NCBI GenBank assembly: GCA_036346225.1
Contig: JARFIW010000139.1
Location: 7,502,001 to 7,566,000 of the forward strand
Source: Platerodrilus igneus
Lineage: Eukaryota; Arthropoda; Insecta; Coleoptera; Lycidae
Direction of reading: 5' to 3'
DNA length: 64,000 nt
Shown piece by piece: positions 21,984 to 33,515 of the stretch (within the stretch, counting starts at the first letter, position 1; every line of letters begins with the position of its first letter). Under the pieces are notes generated by a model. That model did not search any database and was not told the DNA's origin. It saw nothing but the letters and a program-made list of their open reading frames with translations. A program made the position numbers and the translations under genes.

Positions 21984-22080
21984 CTCTCATCTTCGCGTGT
22001 TTGCAATTTCAACAGCGTGTAGCACTAACACCCCCGCGCGCGCGTTTCTACATACATAAAGTGTCACTGTAATCACTCTC
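21984..22080 (-). other. Putative first exon of the PRDM-like gene (5' UTR plus start)
   Basis: On the minus strand, ATG AGA G (21990-21984) is followed by a donor (GAGAG|GTAATT). The phase (one base left over) fits the next exon, which starts AA-GGA, giving M-R-E-G-S-D. An in-frame TGA lies 21 bases upstream of the ATG (22011-22009), so this would be the true start. The leader is unusually CG-rich for the window (a run of alternating CG near 22035). The intron would be 656 bp. The upstream limit of the exon is arbitrary. No TATA box is evident. Confidence 0.45.
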
Positions 22081-22099
22081 CTGTAATAAACACATGTGC

Positions 22100-23130
22100 G
22101 AACTCATTTCTATTAGGACACTGGCATCCAGGAGCATCCTGAATCCCGTTCCAGATACAGGGGCGTGTTCGAGGTGGGGCATAGAGGCGGAGTCATCCCA
22201 TAGAACCCCTCACGTCTCGCTTATTACATGCTGTTATACTTTTGATATCTTTATCAGAGTTTGCGGCGTCAGTGGCGCACTAAATTTTATATCTTCGCTA
22301 AAATTATTCTAAATAGCTTTAAAGGGCTTTTCGCCTCTTAGTTTTATTAAAATTAAACTGTTGTACACTCCACAATGCATGCGGTCGCGGTCGATGTCGA
22401 ACAGCCACGTTAAATTAAAGAAGCGCGCTGCTATTATTCTCGGTTTATTGTTTCCCATACTAACGAAAAGCTTTACAAAAAAAATGTGTAAGGAAAAATA
22501 TCTATTTCGTACACATGACCTACCTGGATCAACCTTAATTTGTGGTAACAAGCACTTTATATGCAAATCGTATGTAAAAGTCAACGTTAAAAACCAATAC
22601 ATAATAATAATGTCAGAATTTTTTTTATGTCCGTGTACTAAATTAGATGCCTTTTTGACACTTTGTATCTCATTGTAGGTTTCCCTACGCATTAACGAAA
22701 CCGATGGGATAAAACAGCTTCCCCTTTTGCTTTTATGTTATAATAAATGGGGTTATCACAGTGTTTGCATGATACGGATGTGTATATTACAAGCGTTTTT
22801 TTATTTATGGGCACATTTGTTCTCACTTATTATTTTCTCGCAATGTTGTGACGACTTTTTCACGATCCTTTCTGCAATTTATTCACAATCGTAATCATTT
22901 ATTTTCCGTTGTGCTTTTCTGTGATAAATCTGGAGATTTCCTAGCGGGCTGTATTACTTCCAACAATAGACCAAGTGAAATGGATGGCCGTGTCTTATCT
23001 AAATGTTTGATTTTAAACCAGGGCATTGCATTTAAATTTGGTCATTTTAGACCCTCGACAATTTTACTTTTGTAAATGATCGAGATTTTATCTGTGCTTT
23101 TGTTGGACACGTTATATACTGCAATTTCTT
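22100..23130. other. Interval without recognised genes
   Basis: It would hold the promoter of the PRDM-like gene if that model is right. The open frames on both strands at 22309-22692 overlap each other and have no recognisable domain. Nothing else is supported. Confidence 0.4.
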
Positions 23131-23524
23131 ACATACAGTGTATCTGCTTTTACGTGTCACGGCAAATATCTCGGTTATTATAAGAATTTCAAAGACATGT
23201 TATATACAAAAGTTGTATAATTTTTTATTTGCAATAATATGTCAAAATAAAAAAAACAATGGAGCATCAAATTTTTGAGATATAGCAAATACATTCAAAA
23301 TTTTAAATGGAACATACCAATTGTTATTACATATTCTTAAAGTGTTTAAAATTTTCTTTCCAACGATATATCACTCAATAATAATTAAACACAAAAATCG
23401 ATTAATAAATAGCGCTTAACACTTACCTAATTGAAATAGGCATTCAAAAGTGGGCGGCAAAACAAATGCTAGCGCTCACCTAAACGAAGAAATTGATAAT
23501 AACAACAAATTACAAAATTAATTT

Positions 23525-23835
23525 AAAATGTTAAAAGTTATGTTCCACATGGCCTCCATTATTTGCAAGACATCGCTGAGATCTAATTATTAAATTTCTT
23601 CGTACTTTTTGAAACATACATGGTGTTATTTGACCACACGCTCTTCGAATGCGATCTTTAAGGATATCAATACTCTCTGCGCGCATTACATAAACATGTT
23701 GTTTGAGATATCCTCAAACAAAAAATCTAAAACAGAAAGGATCTGGTGATCTTGCTGGCCAGTTTATGGGACCTCCATATCCGATGCATTTTGCACCAAA
23801 CATGAAGATCAACATTGTGGAATTAAATTACTAAA
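23525..23835 (-). pseudogene. Mariner-like transposase C-terminal fragment (element C)
   Basis: The minus frame reads G-G-P-I-N-W-P-A-R-S-P-D-P (the W-P-x-R-S-P-D-L-T motif with the third catalytic Asp), then F-V-stop-G-Y-L-K-Q-H-V-Y, I-L-K-D-R-I-R-R-A-C and the C-terminal N-N-G-G-H-V-E-H. It is the same subgroup as elements A and B. One in-frame stop is seen, and the N-terminal two thirds are missing. Confidence 0.8.
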
Positions 23836-25334
23836 GAACAACTGTCAAGAAGTGCTATCAATTGTTTCACCGTCCACTGGTTTGAATGATTATTTCAAAT
23901 AAACGCCTGATGTTAAGCGCGATTTAATAATCGATTTCTACGTTTAATTGATTGGATAATTATTATTATTGAGTGAATTTTAAGCACTTTCAGAATATGC
24001 ATTATTAATGCGTATGTTCCATTTAAAATTTTGAATCGATTTGCTTAGGGATGGACACGAACCGAACAGGATCAAGGTTCGGTTCGAGGTTCGGTTCGAT
24101 TTTTCGAACCGAACCTAGCTCAAGGTTCGGTTCGGTTCGGTTCGAAAAGTTCGATTTTTTTAAATAAAAATTTAGTTTAAAATTTTAATTTTCACTAAGA
24201 ACATATCGATCTTAATTTCTCTCAAATGCACATTTTAAAAATCTCTAGTCGCAAGCATATAAGAAATAGAACGATTTTCTAATGTATATGGTCATCGCGT
24301 TTTAAGCCAATACGTAAAAAATGTAATGGGTATTAGTGTTACACATCTAATAAATTTTGTCATCGAGGCACGCTTGTAGATAAAAAAATTCTATATTAGT
24401 TCGATTTGTTTAATGCTCCTTATTGCAAATTGTTGCTAATTTATAACTAGTATTAGATATTAAAGAAACTCGAAATGATTTTGAAAATTTGGTTTTAAAT
24501 ACAAGCTTATTTTATTTAATGAACAGAAGTCGTGTAGCAAAACCATCTTAAACATATACAAGTCGCCATCACGGTCTAGAGACTACAGAAGTTTTCAGAA
24601 TAAACGAAACAATTTAATTCTTAATTAAGGGTGTATTACTAATCGATTATGTTGAATTTTTTACTTTTGTATGAAAACGTGCTCTCTATTAATATTAAAA
24701 ATGGTGACTCTGTAGCAAAAACTAATATTCTTTTATTTTGTACATAATCGCTCAACAAATGGTGTTACAAAACGCATGGTACCATAATATTTACTGTTAT
24801 TTAGTGTGGCCACTACGACCAACGTCTTTAGAAGTAGCCGACGCTCCAAAAGAATGGCCACGAACTTTCCTCCAAAACCAAGGGTTGAAGTTTATGACTC
24901 GTGGCGATATAAACTTTTCAATCAATGTCGACATAAAATAACACACTATAATGCTAATAATAAGCATATATAATGCCCATGCCATAAATACTGTTATACT
25001 TTATTATGAAAAACGTAAACGCTGTTTGAGGTAGATTAACGATTCTTTCCGAGAACCATCTGATATTGTCTTTTAAAAGAAATAATACTTAAATGGATTT
25101 ACAACATTTTTCCCTAGAATATGGGTTTGTATTGATATTTCTAATGGCTATGCAAGGTTTCAATTTTATTTTTATTGCTGTTGTATTTGTCCGATTTGAC
25201 CGACCAATCGCAAGCCCTATCAGTCGATGTTAGTGTCTGTATTGAAAAAGATTGAAAAGCTTTGTTAGTTATTGCCCGGACTTGAATTTTGAAGGAAACG
25301 ACTATTTAGACTTAAAGTAAAAATTTAAACAATG

Positions 25335-26625
25335 GCATACTATGACAGTGACGAATGGTTTTAGAACGATATGACAAACTAAAAAACATTGCTATGAACA
25401 TACTGCAAAACAACAGTTCAAAAATATCTTTTACGTTAGACGGATAGACTTCGTTCCCTCTTACGGTGGAAACACAGGAAAAAACATAGCTAAGTTTTTT
25501 TTTGAAACAGTAAAAAACTACGGTATTGAATAAAGGATACAAGGCATAACTGTTGACAATGCTTCAGCCAACACTGCAGTCATGAAATAATTGAATATAC
25601 TGCAACCGACATTTGACAGCGTAAACCAACACTTTAATAGATGCATGGCACATGTTTTAAATCTGGCCGTGCAAGATTTATTCCATACATTGAACTTAAG
25701 CCCTGAACGAACTGAGGAAGAAGAAATTGAAGATGAAGATAAATGTAGCGGTGATAGTGACGAAAATGAATTTAACAGTAAAGCCAAACTCAATTGTATC
25801 GAGAGAATTCGAATAGTCTTTAAGAAAGTTAGAATACTCAAGCTATTGAGACAGTGAATTAAAGGCGTTTGTTAGACTGTCGGTGTGTCTACAGAGCTTT
25901 CAACGATTCTAGATACTCATACACGGTGGGATTCCACTTATAATATGTTAGATATAGCTTTTAAGTTAAAGCGAGGATTAATATGCTTGTACGAAAGTGA
26001 TCCTACTCTAAAAAATTGAAAACTTAATGAAAGTGGGTGGTAAATCTTAGGGAACATGTGTAATTTTTTAAAAATACTTAAAAGAGTAACTGATATGTTA
26101 GGAGGAGACAGGTACGTTACCTTACTCTTCGTGGTAGTTTGTATTAATATTTTATTGGATAAAATAGAAGAAGAGATAACACAATTAAATGAAAAAGCAA
26201 ATAGATCTACAGTCGATGAGCAGTTGCTGATAGCATACCAGGGTTCAACATATAAAATATTAAAACACTATCGTCTTACCAATTGGCTATATTGTGCTGT
26301 ACTAGTGCTCGTCCCTAGACACAAAATAGAGCTCTTTGACCACACTAGTTGGGGAAGGCACTTAAAAGTGGAATCGCTGAACTTCTTCAAAAACCTCTAT
26401 GAAGAATATGCAAAACAAGGGCCAAACCTGCACTCTCCTTTGCCCGAATTTTCTGAAGATTCAGAAGACTGTACAAATCCAAAAGAAGAAGGGAAGACAA
26501 GGCCGACGAACTAGCAATTTATTTAGCAGTACCGCGTTGCAATGGTAATGAAAATATTTTAAAGTGGTGGCAAATTAACAAAGAAAGGTTTCCGATACTG
26601 AGTAGTGAGTAGTATAGGATTGAGG
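25335..26625 (+). pseudogene. hAT transposase, broken
   Basis: Decayed hAT transposase. Blocks seen in successive frames: I-T-V-D-N-A-S-A-N-T-A-V-M (about 25545-25585, second catalytic Asp region), R-C-M-A-H-V-L-N-L-A-V-Q-D (about 25637-25680, the C-x2-H region), an acidic insert (25700-25770), H-T-R-W-D-S-T-Y-N-M-L (about 25915-25950), an open stretch 26056-26514 and the C-terminal dimerisation motif L-K-W-W-Q-I-N-K-E-R-F-P-I-L-S (about 26560-26605). At least five stops or frameshifts separate them. The N-terminal BED finger is not identified. It is the probable source family for the non-autonomous copy 1. Confidence 0.85.
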
Positions 26626-26857
26626 TTGCTATATAGTGAAAGAGCAACCTCAATTTCTTCTGAAAAACTGCTCAAAAGCAGGTTTGGTTATAAGGAAGCA
26701 GAGGAATAAACTTAATCACGAATCAGCTAAAAGTCTACTCTGCCTTAATTCTTGGGTAGGAAAGTCATTTCCCAACTTAAACACTATAACTATAAATAAG
26801 TAACAACCATTATATTAGAATTAGTTGTATTATTATGCACTATAGATTATACATACT

Positions 26858-26862
<5 letters not shown>

Positions 26863-26907
<45 letters not shown>
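26863..26907. repeat. (TA)n at one border of the Penelope-like element
   Basis: Pure TA run directly outside the inverted end sequence of the Penelope-like element. A matching run lies at 29448-29483 on the other side. Confidence 0.95.
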
Positions 26908-26910
<3 letters not shown>

Positions 26911-27249
26911 TGAATAATGACCTTGCAATGAGCATAATTAATATTCTTCAATTATGGGTTTAAGGTCAGCTAGTAGGATTTAAAAGTAAACTCTTTTTAA
27001 ATGCCTAAATTTTCGGATCTTTATTGTATCCTTGATCACAGGCTTTTCTAAAATAATGTTAACTAGGCTAAAGTTTACATAAAATAAATATAACTTACAA
27101 ATTGAGAATATAAGATTGACATCTAAATGAATGGATTTTGTATATAAAAGTTTTAGATTTTATTGCTTTTTGAAGTTGTAAAATTGTATAATTTGTAAAA
27201 GTATTAAAATGTCAAAAAAATTTTTGTTTCTAAATTGATGGATTGTAAA

Positions 27250-27435
27250 TTTGTGTTTGTAAGAGTGTTTGTGCGCATGTTTGCTTGTGTTGTGTGTATG
27301 CGTGTGTGTGAATGCATGTGTATGCGTTAGTGTGTGTGTGTAAGTGTGTGCATGTGTGCATATTTGAGAACGAGCGTGAGTGTGAGTGTGTGTGTGTGTT
27401 AGAGAGAGAGAGAAAGAGAAAGAAGAGAGAGAATG
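27250..27435. repeat. GT-rich then GA-rich simple sequence
   Basis: About 150 bp of interrupted (GT)n followed by about 35 bp of (GA)n, in the 3' untranslated part of the Penelope-like element. Confidence 0.9.
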
Positions 27436-27500
27436 AATGTACATATACATTTTAGTGTTATTTGAGTTATGTGTTTATGTATTAACAATTCTTGCATTAA

Positions 27501-27935
27501 CTATTTATTAACTATCGCTCTAAAATTAAGTAGATAGGTATAAATCGAACTTAAGCCATTAATATCAGTTCTTTTATTTATTGCATTTTCATTTCGAAAG
27601 ATATGACACATTTCTAAGAACAATCTTTTTTGTTTATCTTTTTTAAATTCTAAAATTTGAGGATTATCAAAATCCATTTTGTGATTAGAAATAATTAAAT
27701 GTGGCAATAAAGCACACGAATTTGGCTTGACTTTAATGTCGCTTTTATGTTGTGTTATACGTTGGCTTAGGCATTGTGAGGTTTGGCCAATGTATAAATT
27801 ATCGCAATCTAAACAGTTAATTTTATATACAATGTTTCTTTGTTGGCGTTTTGGAGCTTTATCTTTTAATTTTGAGAAAAGAGTATTTATTGTTAATATA
27901 TTTCTTTTAGCAAATTTAAAATTATTATTTTTCAA
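27501..27935 (-). pseudogene. Penelope-like GIY-YIG endonuclease
   Basis: 144 codons. Residues 36-41 (V-Y-K-I-N-C), C-L-D-C and L-Y-I-G-Q-T (47-52) form the GIY-YIG-type core of Penelope endonucleases, with Q-R-I-T-Q-H-K following. The open frame extends a little upstream of its first Met (K-L-I-Q-V-L). This domain nicks target DNA for reverse transcription in Penelope-like elements. The downstream tail to the stop at 27501 is intact. Confidence 0.9.
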
Positions 27936-27943
27936 GACTTGAA

Positions 27944-28687
27944 TTAATTTTTGAGTTGTGTTCGATGTGTGGTATTGTGGTTATGGTTTGTATTTATATT
28001 TATTTGGGGATTATATAATAATTTCGTTATTAATGAAGGTGGATAATTGTTAGTTATTAAAATATGTTTTAGCTTTTGGATATTTTTGTTATAAAAAGTA
28101 GGATGCGATATCTTTTTAATTCTATTCTTCAATGCAAGAATAAAATTTATTTTTGTTTTAAAAGGGTGGTAGGAAAAATAATTTAAATACCTATTTGAGT
28201 GTGTAGGTTTTTGGTACCAATCTAAAATAATTTTATTTTGAGCGTTTCTAATTAATAATGTATCTAAAAATGGTATCGATCTATTAGATTCAGTTTCTAT
28301 TGTAAATTTGATATGGTTGTTATAACTATTGAAAATTTCTAAAGTTTCATTGATTTTGTTATTTGGAATAGCTGTCACTAAATCGTCTACAAATTTTTTT
28401 ATAAACGGTAGGTAAAATGGTAGTTGTAGGACAACTGTGTCTAATAATTCGTCCATCACTATCTGTGCTAAGATGGGACTTAGATTTGATCCCATGGGGC
28501 ATCCAAAAATCTGAGTGTAAAATTTATTATTAAAAGAAAAATAACAATGATCAAATAAAAATTCAATTATTTCTAAAAATATTATCTTAGAAAATTTACA
28601 ATTTGGTTCAATTTTGTTCCATATTTTGTTAATGTTGCTTATAACTAGTTCTTTAGATATATTTGTATATAGGGATTGAACGTCCAA
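27944..28687 (-). pseudogene. Penelope-like reverse transcriptase core
   Basis: 247 codons. L-D-V-Q-S-L-Y-T-N-I at the start (catalytic Asp of motif A), G-C-P-M-G-S-N-L-S-P (about residues 62-71) and the catalytic F-V-D-D (99-102), then a K-P-T-H-S-N-R-Y-L motif (about 171-179). All catalytic Asp residues are present. The frame is separated from the endonuclease by a frameshift around 27960 and from the N-terminal part by one near 28690. The damage is therefore light and the insertion relatively young. Confidence 0.9.
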
Positions 28688-28695
28688 ACTTATAA

Positions 28696-29385
28696 CTATG
28701 TATAGTCGTTTGGTAATAGAAAATTATTAATTTGTTCAGCAAATTCAAAAGAGTCTTTTACATTATAATTTTTAGTAGAAACGGATTTTGCTAAAATTTC
28801 AGAAATGAAGTTTGATAGTTGTTCCGTGGCAGAATTATTTGTAGCAACAATAGGACGGTATGGATTATTAATTTTATGAATTTTGGGGAGTCCGTAAAGT
28901 TTTGGAATTATACTACTGTAGTTGTTAAAGGATTTTGCTTCTAAATCATTTATCATTTTGTGTTGTTTTAATTTTTTTAATAATTCTAAGGTTTTCTTTT
29001 GAAATTTAGCTGTAGGATTAGTTTTAATTTCATTGTAAATTTTATTATCTTTTAGTAAATCTGTCATTGCTTTTAAATAATTTGTTTTAGATATAGCAAC
29101 TGTAACATTACCTTTATCAGCTCTTGTTATTAATAAATCTTCATGTTCTTTTAAGAAGATTTTGCGCTGTTTATAGTCATGCCAAAATTTTGATTTCCTA
29201 TTTGCGTTTTGATGAATATAGTTGGCTATAGTATTAGTGACATACGCTCTTTTTAAATCTCTATTTTCTTCTTTAATGTCAAGAAGTATACTTTCTACAT
29301 CTGCAAGTAATTTTGAAATTATGGTGTTACTAATTAAAGGTTGTATGCTAAATTTTGGACCTAATAAAGATCCGAAAATTTAGGC
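28696..29385 (-). pseudogene. Penelope-like protein, N-terminal part (fingers of reverse transcriptase)
   Basis: Although the first Met of the 123-codon frame is at 29067, the frame is open upstream to about 29385. There it begins with a G-P-K-F-S-I-Q-P segment typical of the Penelope N-terminus, and includes R-A-D-K-G-N-V-T-V-A-I-S-K. After 29067 it carries P-K-L-Y-G-L-P-K-I-H-K and P-Y-R-P-I-V (reverse-transcriptase fingers motifs). It ends at a stop immediately before the next frame. A one- or two-base shift near 28690 joins them, so the two frames are one protein. Confidence 0.85.
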
Positions 29386-29446
29386 ATTTAAAAAGAGTTT
29401 ACTTTTAAATCCTACCAGCTGACCTTAAATCCATAATTGAAGAATA

Positions 29447-29447
<1 letters not shown>

Positions 29448-29483
<36 letters not shown>
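29448..29483. repeat. (TA)n at the other border of the Penelope-like element
   Basis: Pure TA run directly outside the inverted flank, mirroring 26863-26907. Confidence 0.95.
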
Positions 29484-29490
<7 letters not shown>

Positions 29491-29852
29491 GTGATAAAGT
29501 GAAGCAATACAATGATTTTAAATTTTTTCAATGTTTTTATATTAAGTGTTTAAGACGATTTTTGTAAGAATTTATTTAAATACGAATTGTTATATAAGCA
29601 CAGTTTAATTATTCCTGTATTGTACGGAGTGTATAAAATTCCCTTATCGTTTAATTTTCAACGAACTTCGTTCGTTTATGAAATCGATTTGTCGTCCGTC
29701 TGTCCGTCCGTCCGAGGCCTTTCTAATGGTCGGACATCAATGTGTGATACATCAATCGATTCAGTTCGGTGTCCAGAGCTTAAGTTTTGATGTCAGTTAA
29801 AATCGGGCCACGGGGGCGCCGTGCCCCCGCGATATTCCGTCGGGAAAAAAAA

Positions 29853-30147
29853 AATTTCAAATAGGTCCAAAATTAATGTGCGATACATATTTGGACTCCC
29901 CTAACATAGCTGAGTCGAAATATGGTACCCCCACAAAATCTGACCACGGATACCCGACCCCCGGAATTAATTTTTATCAAAATTTCAAATAGGTCCAAAA
30001 TTAATGTGCGATACATATTTGGACTCCCCTAACATAGCTGAGTCGAAATATGGTACCCCACAAAATCTGACCACGGATACCCGACCCCCCCGGGAATTAA
30101 TTTTATCAAAAATTTCAAATAGGTCCAAAATTAATGTGCGATACATA
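29853..30147 (+). repeat. ~128-bp tandem repeat, 2.3 copies
   Basis: Units start at aatttcaaataggtcc (29853, 29981, 30111). Copies are nearly identical and contain aattaatgtgcgatacat and ctgaccacggatacccgac. Upstream, 29690-29715 has a short gtcc/gtct repeat, and 29725-29755 a diverged piece of the unit (atgtgtgatacatc). It lies within hAT copy 2 and has no coding capacity. Confidence 0.9.
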
Positions 30148-30931
30148 AATTGTTTTAAAGTAAGTCTACATTTGGAAGTTCGTTGCGACAATGCCTTGCA
30201 TTTTCAACTTTTTATTATAAAGATAGACTGACAATCAGCTTTTTGTTTGTACTGTATCAGAAATCAGTAAGACCTTATTGTCTTGATACTCTTTTTATAC
30301 TAACTAAAATAAAAGTAATAGCAAAGATTGTGCGATATTGTTCTTGCACGGTAAAATGACATTAGTAAAAATTATCAATTATTAGCACATTTTAAATTTT
30401 GGAGGTGGTTTTCACTATTAACCTAATTGTAGTTACGCTTCGTTAAAGATAGTACGTATTAAAAAATCAAACTTGGACAAATAGTACTTATATGATTTAT
30501 GCTACTAAAATCTAACGCAAATTAATGTTGGGTTTGAAAGTAGCAACTACTTAATATAAAAACTACATTAAACATTTAAATTATTGTAGTTGAACGCAAT
30601 AGTTGTTTGAAATATCAAAATGTCGAACCGGTTCGGATCGGTTTGAGGTTCGGTTCGTTATTTTCAAACCGAACCGAACCGAACCGGAATATATTTTTTC
30701 GAACCGAACCGGACTAAAAAGTTTTCGAACCGAACCGAACCCAGGGCAAGGTTCGGTTCGGTTCGAATACATCACTGGTTGCTGTATCTCAAAAATTTGA
30801 TGCTCTATTGTTTTTTTATTTTGACATATTATTGCAAATAAAAAGTTACACAACTTTTGTATATAACATTTCTCTGAAATTCTTACAATAACCGAGATAC
30901 TCGCTGTGACACAAAAAACAGACACACTGTA

Positions 30932-33515
30932 TATTTATAAGAAACGTAAACTTTGTGCGCTTCTAAGAACAATATTATTTATATTAAAATATACAAAAAC
31001 ATTTAGTCACATTAATGTTGTCCAAAAAGTCTTTTCACCTAAATTAACTACTACTACATTACATCATTAGTAAATCATGAGAAAAATCAACTTAAAATCA
31101 ACTATCTCATTTCATGTATTGTAACAATTTTATTTTCGAATTAATAATTCTCTTCATTAAAGGTACAACGAATATTAAAACACCTTTATTAACTAAAGTA
31201 GTAATACGGGTAACAATCAAATTTTTACATTAAAACCGTATCTAGATTCGTTAGTCTATTTGTTTTGGATGTCGGTGTATTCCACAGCCACTTGCGCGCG
31301 CGTTGAGAGGATTGACAACCCCCCTCGGGACCCTCCCACCATGCAAGAACGCGGGAGAGGCACTCGTCGTTAGGTAAAAGCAGCAACAACATGTTTAGGA
31401 AGACAATGGCGAGTGACCTGCGGGTCGCATTAATTGTGAGACACACTTTCTGAGTAACGGTTGGTAATGTATACTCATTATCATAGTATCTAATTTGAAA
31501 ATTTGTTTAGCGCAACGAAGACTTACAAACTACGCAACGAAAACTTATAAAACTACGTAAATAAAATTAGCTACACGCAAGGCTTAGGAACGCAAACTTA
31601 AAGTTACAACTAAGATTAGACGAATTTGAATCAATGTCAAGAAACCCACTTCACTTCAACAGCTGTATTTAGAGGATGGAAAGCAGGAATAATTAGCTGC
31701 AGATTCCGCACGGCGATGCAGTTCCCAATCTAGCCAAGGAAAGCAGCCCGGGGTTTGGTTCGTAGTAGCTTTAAGGAATTCTTCTGTGCTTCATTCTGAA
31801 AGCACGTTATTTTGTTTTGTTACATAGAAGTACGAATTTGTTATTCAGTTTATTTGTTGCTGAGCTGGTTTTCTCCAGTATCAAATTTAAATTTCACTTA
31901 GTTTAGTAGATATGTGACAACACGTGGCTTCAGCATAAAATAACAGCTGCGGCTACATCACTTGTTTGTTTGAAATATGCTGTCAACAATTGCACCATTG
32001 CAAGAAGATGTTTAGTATTACATTACTACCACCTTTGATAAAAAAAAGAATATCTTCGTGAACATTTTGACTTCAAATCGATTTTAGTACTTTTAACTTA
32101 ACGAGAAATTTTGTATATTAATTTGTAACTGACCTAAACAGATCTGAATGGGTTAGAAAACATTAGTGTAAACAGTCACATTGTATTGTAATATATTTGA
32201 GTAAGAATCAAGTTGATAAACCTTACGTTAATTTTTCAAGTAATTCAAGTATTCATTTAATTTTATTGCATTGAATTTTATTTACAGAAACAAAAAATTC
32301 TTTCTAGTAAATTAATAATCCACGCTTAAAGTCTTTTTATTCTGATCTAGTTTGATCAGACCTGACAACCAAAAAGCAATAAGAATTAAATTTTGATGCT
32401 ACCCTTATGTAGAAAATATCCTTTTGCATTTTTAGGCATATTTGAGGGACACAAACAGTGTTCCCATTTTCTATGTGACTTAATTATTATTCTTCCTTAC
32501 AGGAACAGCGTCTTATTCTGTTAAGACAGGTTTTTGTCAGCGAAGGCGATCTTTTTTTTCTTTGGGTCTCCACGTCCGCCCTTAGAAATTTGCCATGCCA
32601 TTAACATGAATCAATCTGGACTTGGTGGCGCCTGTTTGTTTTAGTTTGAGTGTGACCCCCACAGATTTCGACTTACCCCCATTGCTCATAGCTCTACCCA
32701 AGGAATAGACCCCTAGTTACGTCGGAAGACTTTGTTTTGCAGACACCTAGCTTGGAGCGTGGTAATTATAAAGTAGGAGAAGAGAAAAAAAAGTAAGGCT
32801 GCAGTATGACCCAGTTTTATCGATAGCTTCGGGAAAGGGAGGGTCTGAAAGGTAGGGAGCAAAATTATCGTATTAATAAGTTAAGTCGTACGCTCTTTCT
32901 CTAAAAGAATAACACGAACCAAAAAGTAGCAAAACATCATTTCTTCCACTTCCGTCCAGAAGCCCATGCAGTCGTTTTACAAAGTTCTGCAGCATCCTAT
33001 GACGGGGTTCTTTAATTAGAAAAATTAAAGTAATTTTTGTGCTGTAAGGCGTTGTAGAATAAGTGGTCAGGCAATTTAATGTTAAAAAGCTAGGCTAGTG
33101 AAGTCAACCAGGTTTCTATGTTAAAGATCGTGACGACTTGGTGCTGAAGATGAAAATTGTAATTAAGACATGACGCTAAGTCCGACGTGAATTTGCTCGT
33201 AAACTTTCAGCAGGTGTTGACAGACAATCCGACAACCACGCAGTTTTACAGGCCTAATGAGAATAATTGAGCAAAGAACGATTAAAACCACCTCAAATTT
33301 GAAAAACTAGTTTAACTTCCTGGGTCATTTCAAAATTTCTTGCAGATAATTGCTACACCAAATTTTAAAAATAAGTAAAACAAAAACACTTGTTAAGCTT
33401 ATTTTTTCTGTGTTCACGTTTTTAATAACTTCTAAATTTTGACTTATTGTAGTTACTCGCCATGTTTTGCTAGCGATTTAGGTTTTTCTCGAGTTTACTG
33501 GCTTGGGGTATAAAT
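30932..33515. other. Interval without recognised genes
   Basis: One minus-strand frame (31225-31446, 73 codons) is locally GC-richer than its surroundings and begins with a hydrophobic stretch, but it matches nothing I know and may be chance. The rest is AT-rich with no domain, RNA gene or element ends recognised. Confidence 0.4.

Larger units (their letters stand above)
26930..29447 (-). mobile_element. Penelope-like retroelement with inverted flanks
   Basis: The coding region on the minus strand (reverse transcriptase then GIY-YIG endonuclease) is bracketed by inverted copies of one ~90-bp sequence: 26935-27025 (aatattcttcaattatgggt onward) and its complement at 29368-29447. Both then meet (TA)n. 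Penelope-like elements often carry terminal repeats in inverted or partial arrangement, so this fits the class. It is inserted in hAT copy 2, downstream of the hAT transposase. Confidence 0.85.
24046..30777 (+). mobile_element. hAT-type transposon, copy 2, with nested Penelope-like element
   Basis: Starts TAGGGATGGACACGAACCG and ends ...CGAATACATCACT, with GAACCG arrays at both ends (24056-24145 and 30625-30770) as in copy 1. The left flank gatttgct and right flank gttgct/tggttgct are an imperfect target duplication; the undisturbed sequence can be inferred from the other arm of mariner C. It carries a broken transposase on the plus strand (25335-26625) and a Penelope-like insertion. The subterminal segments 24150-24300 and 24780-25015 match copy 1 in reverse complement. 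Confidence 0.82.
23136..30929 (-). mobile_element. Mariner-like element C with long inverted ends, interrupted by hAT copy 2
   Basis: Ends: cagtgtatctgcttttacgt at 23136, and the complement of ...acgcacaaaaaacagacacactg ending 30929 in a related form, each next to TA. Homology between the ends continues inward for roughly 270 bp (23136-23410 against 30929-30778 plus 24045-23930). The right arm is split at gatttgct (24038-24045) by hAT copy 2. The element alone would be about 1.06 kb, with a decayed transposase on the minus strand. Confidence 0.75.

Noticed and set aside
22309..22692. Two opposing frames of 127 and 105 codons
   Set aside because: Complementary frames in low-complexity AT-rich DNA with no domain; no splice or family support.
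27160..27450. 96-codon minus frame rich in Thr-His
   Set aside because: Translation of the GT/GA simple repeat in the 3' UTR of the Penelope-like element.
31225..31446. 73-codon minus frame with a hydrophobic N-terminal stretch, possible secreted peptide
   Set aside because: No cleavage-site context, homologue or splice evidence; the GC content is suggestive only.
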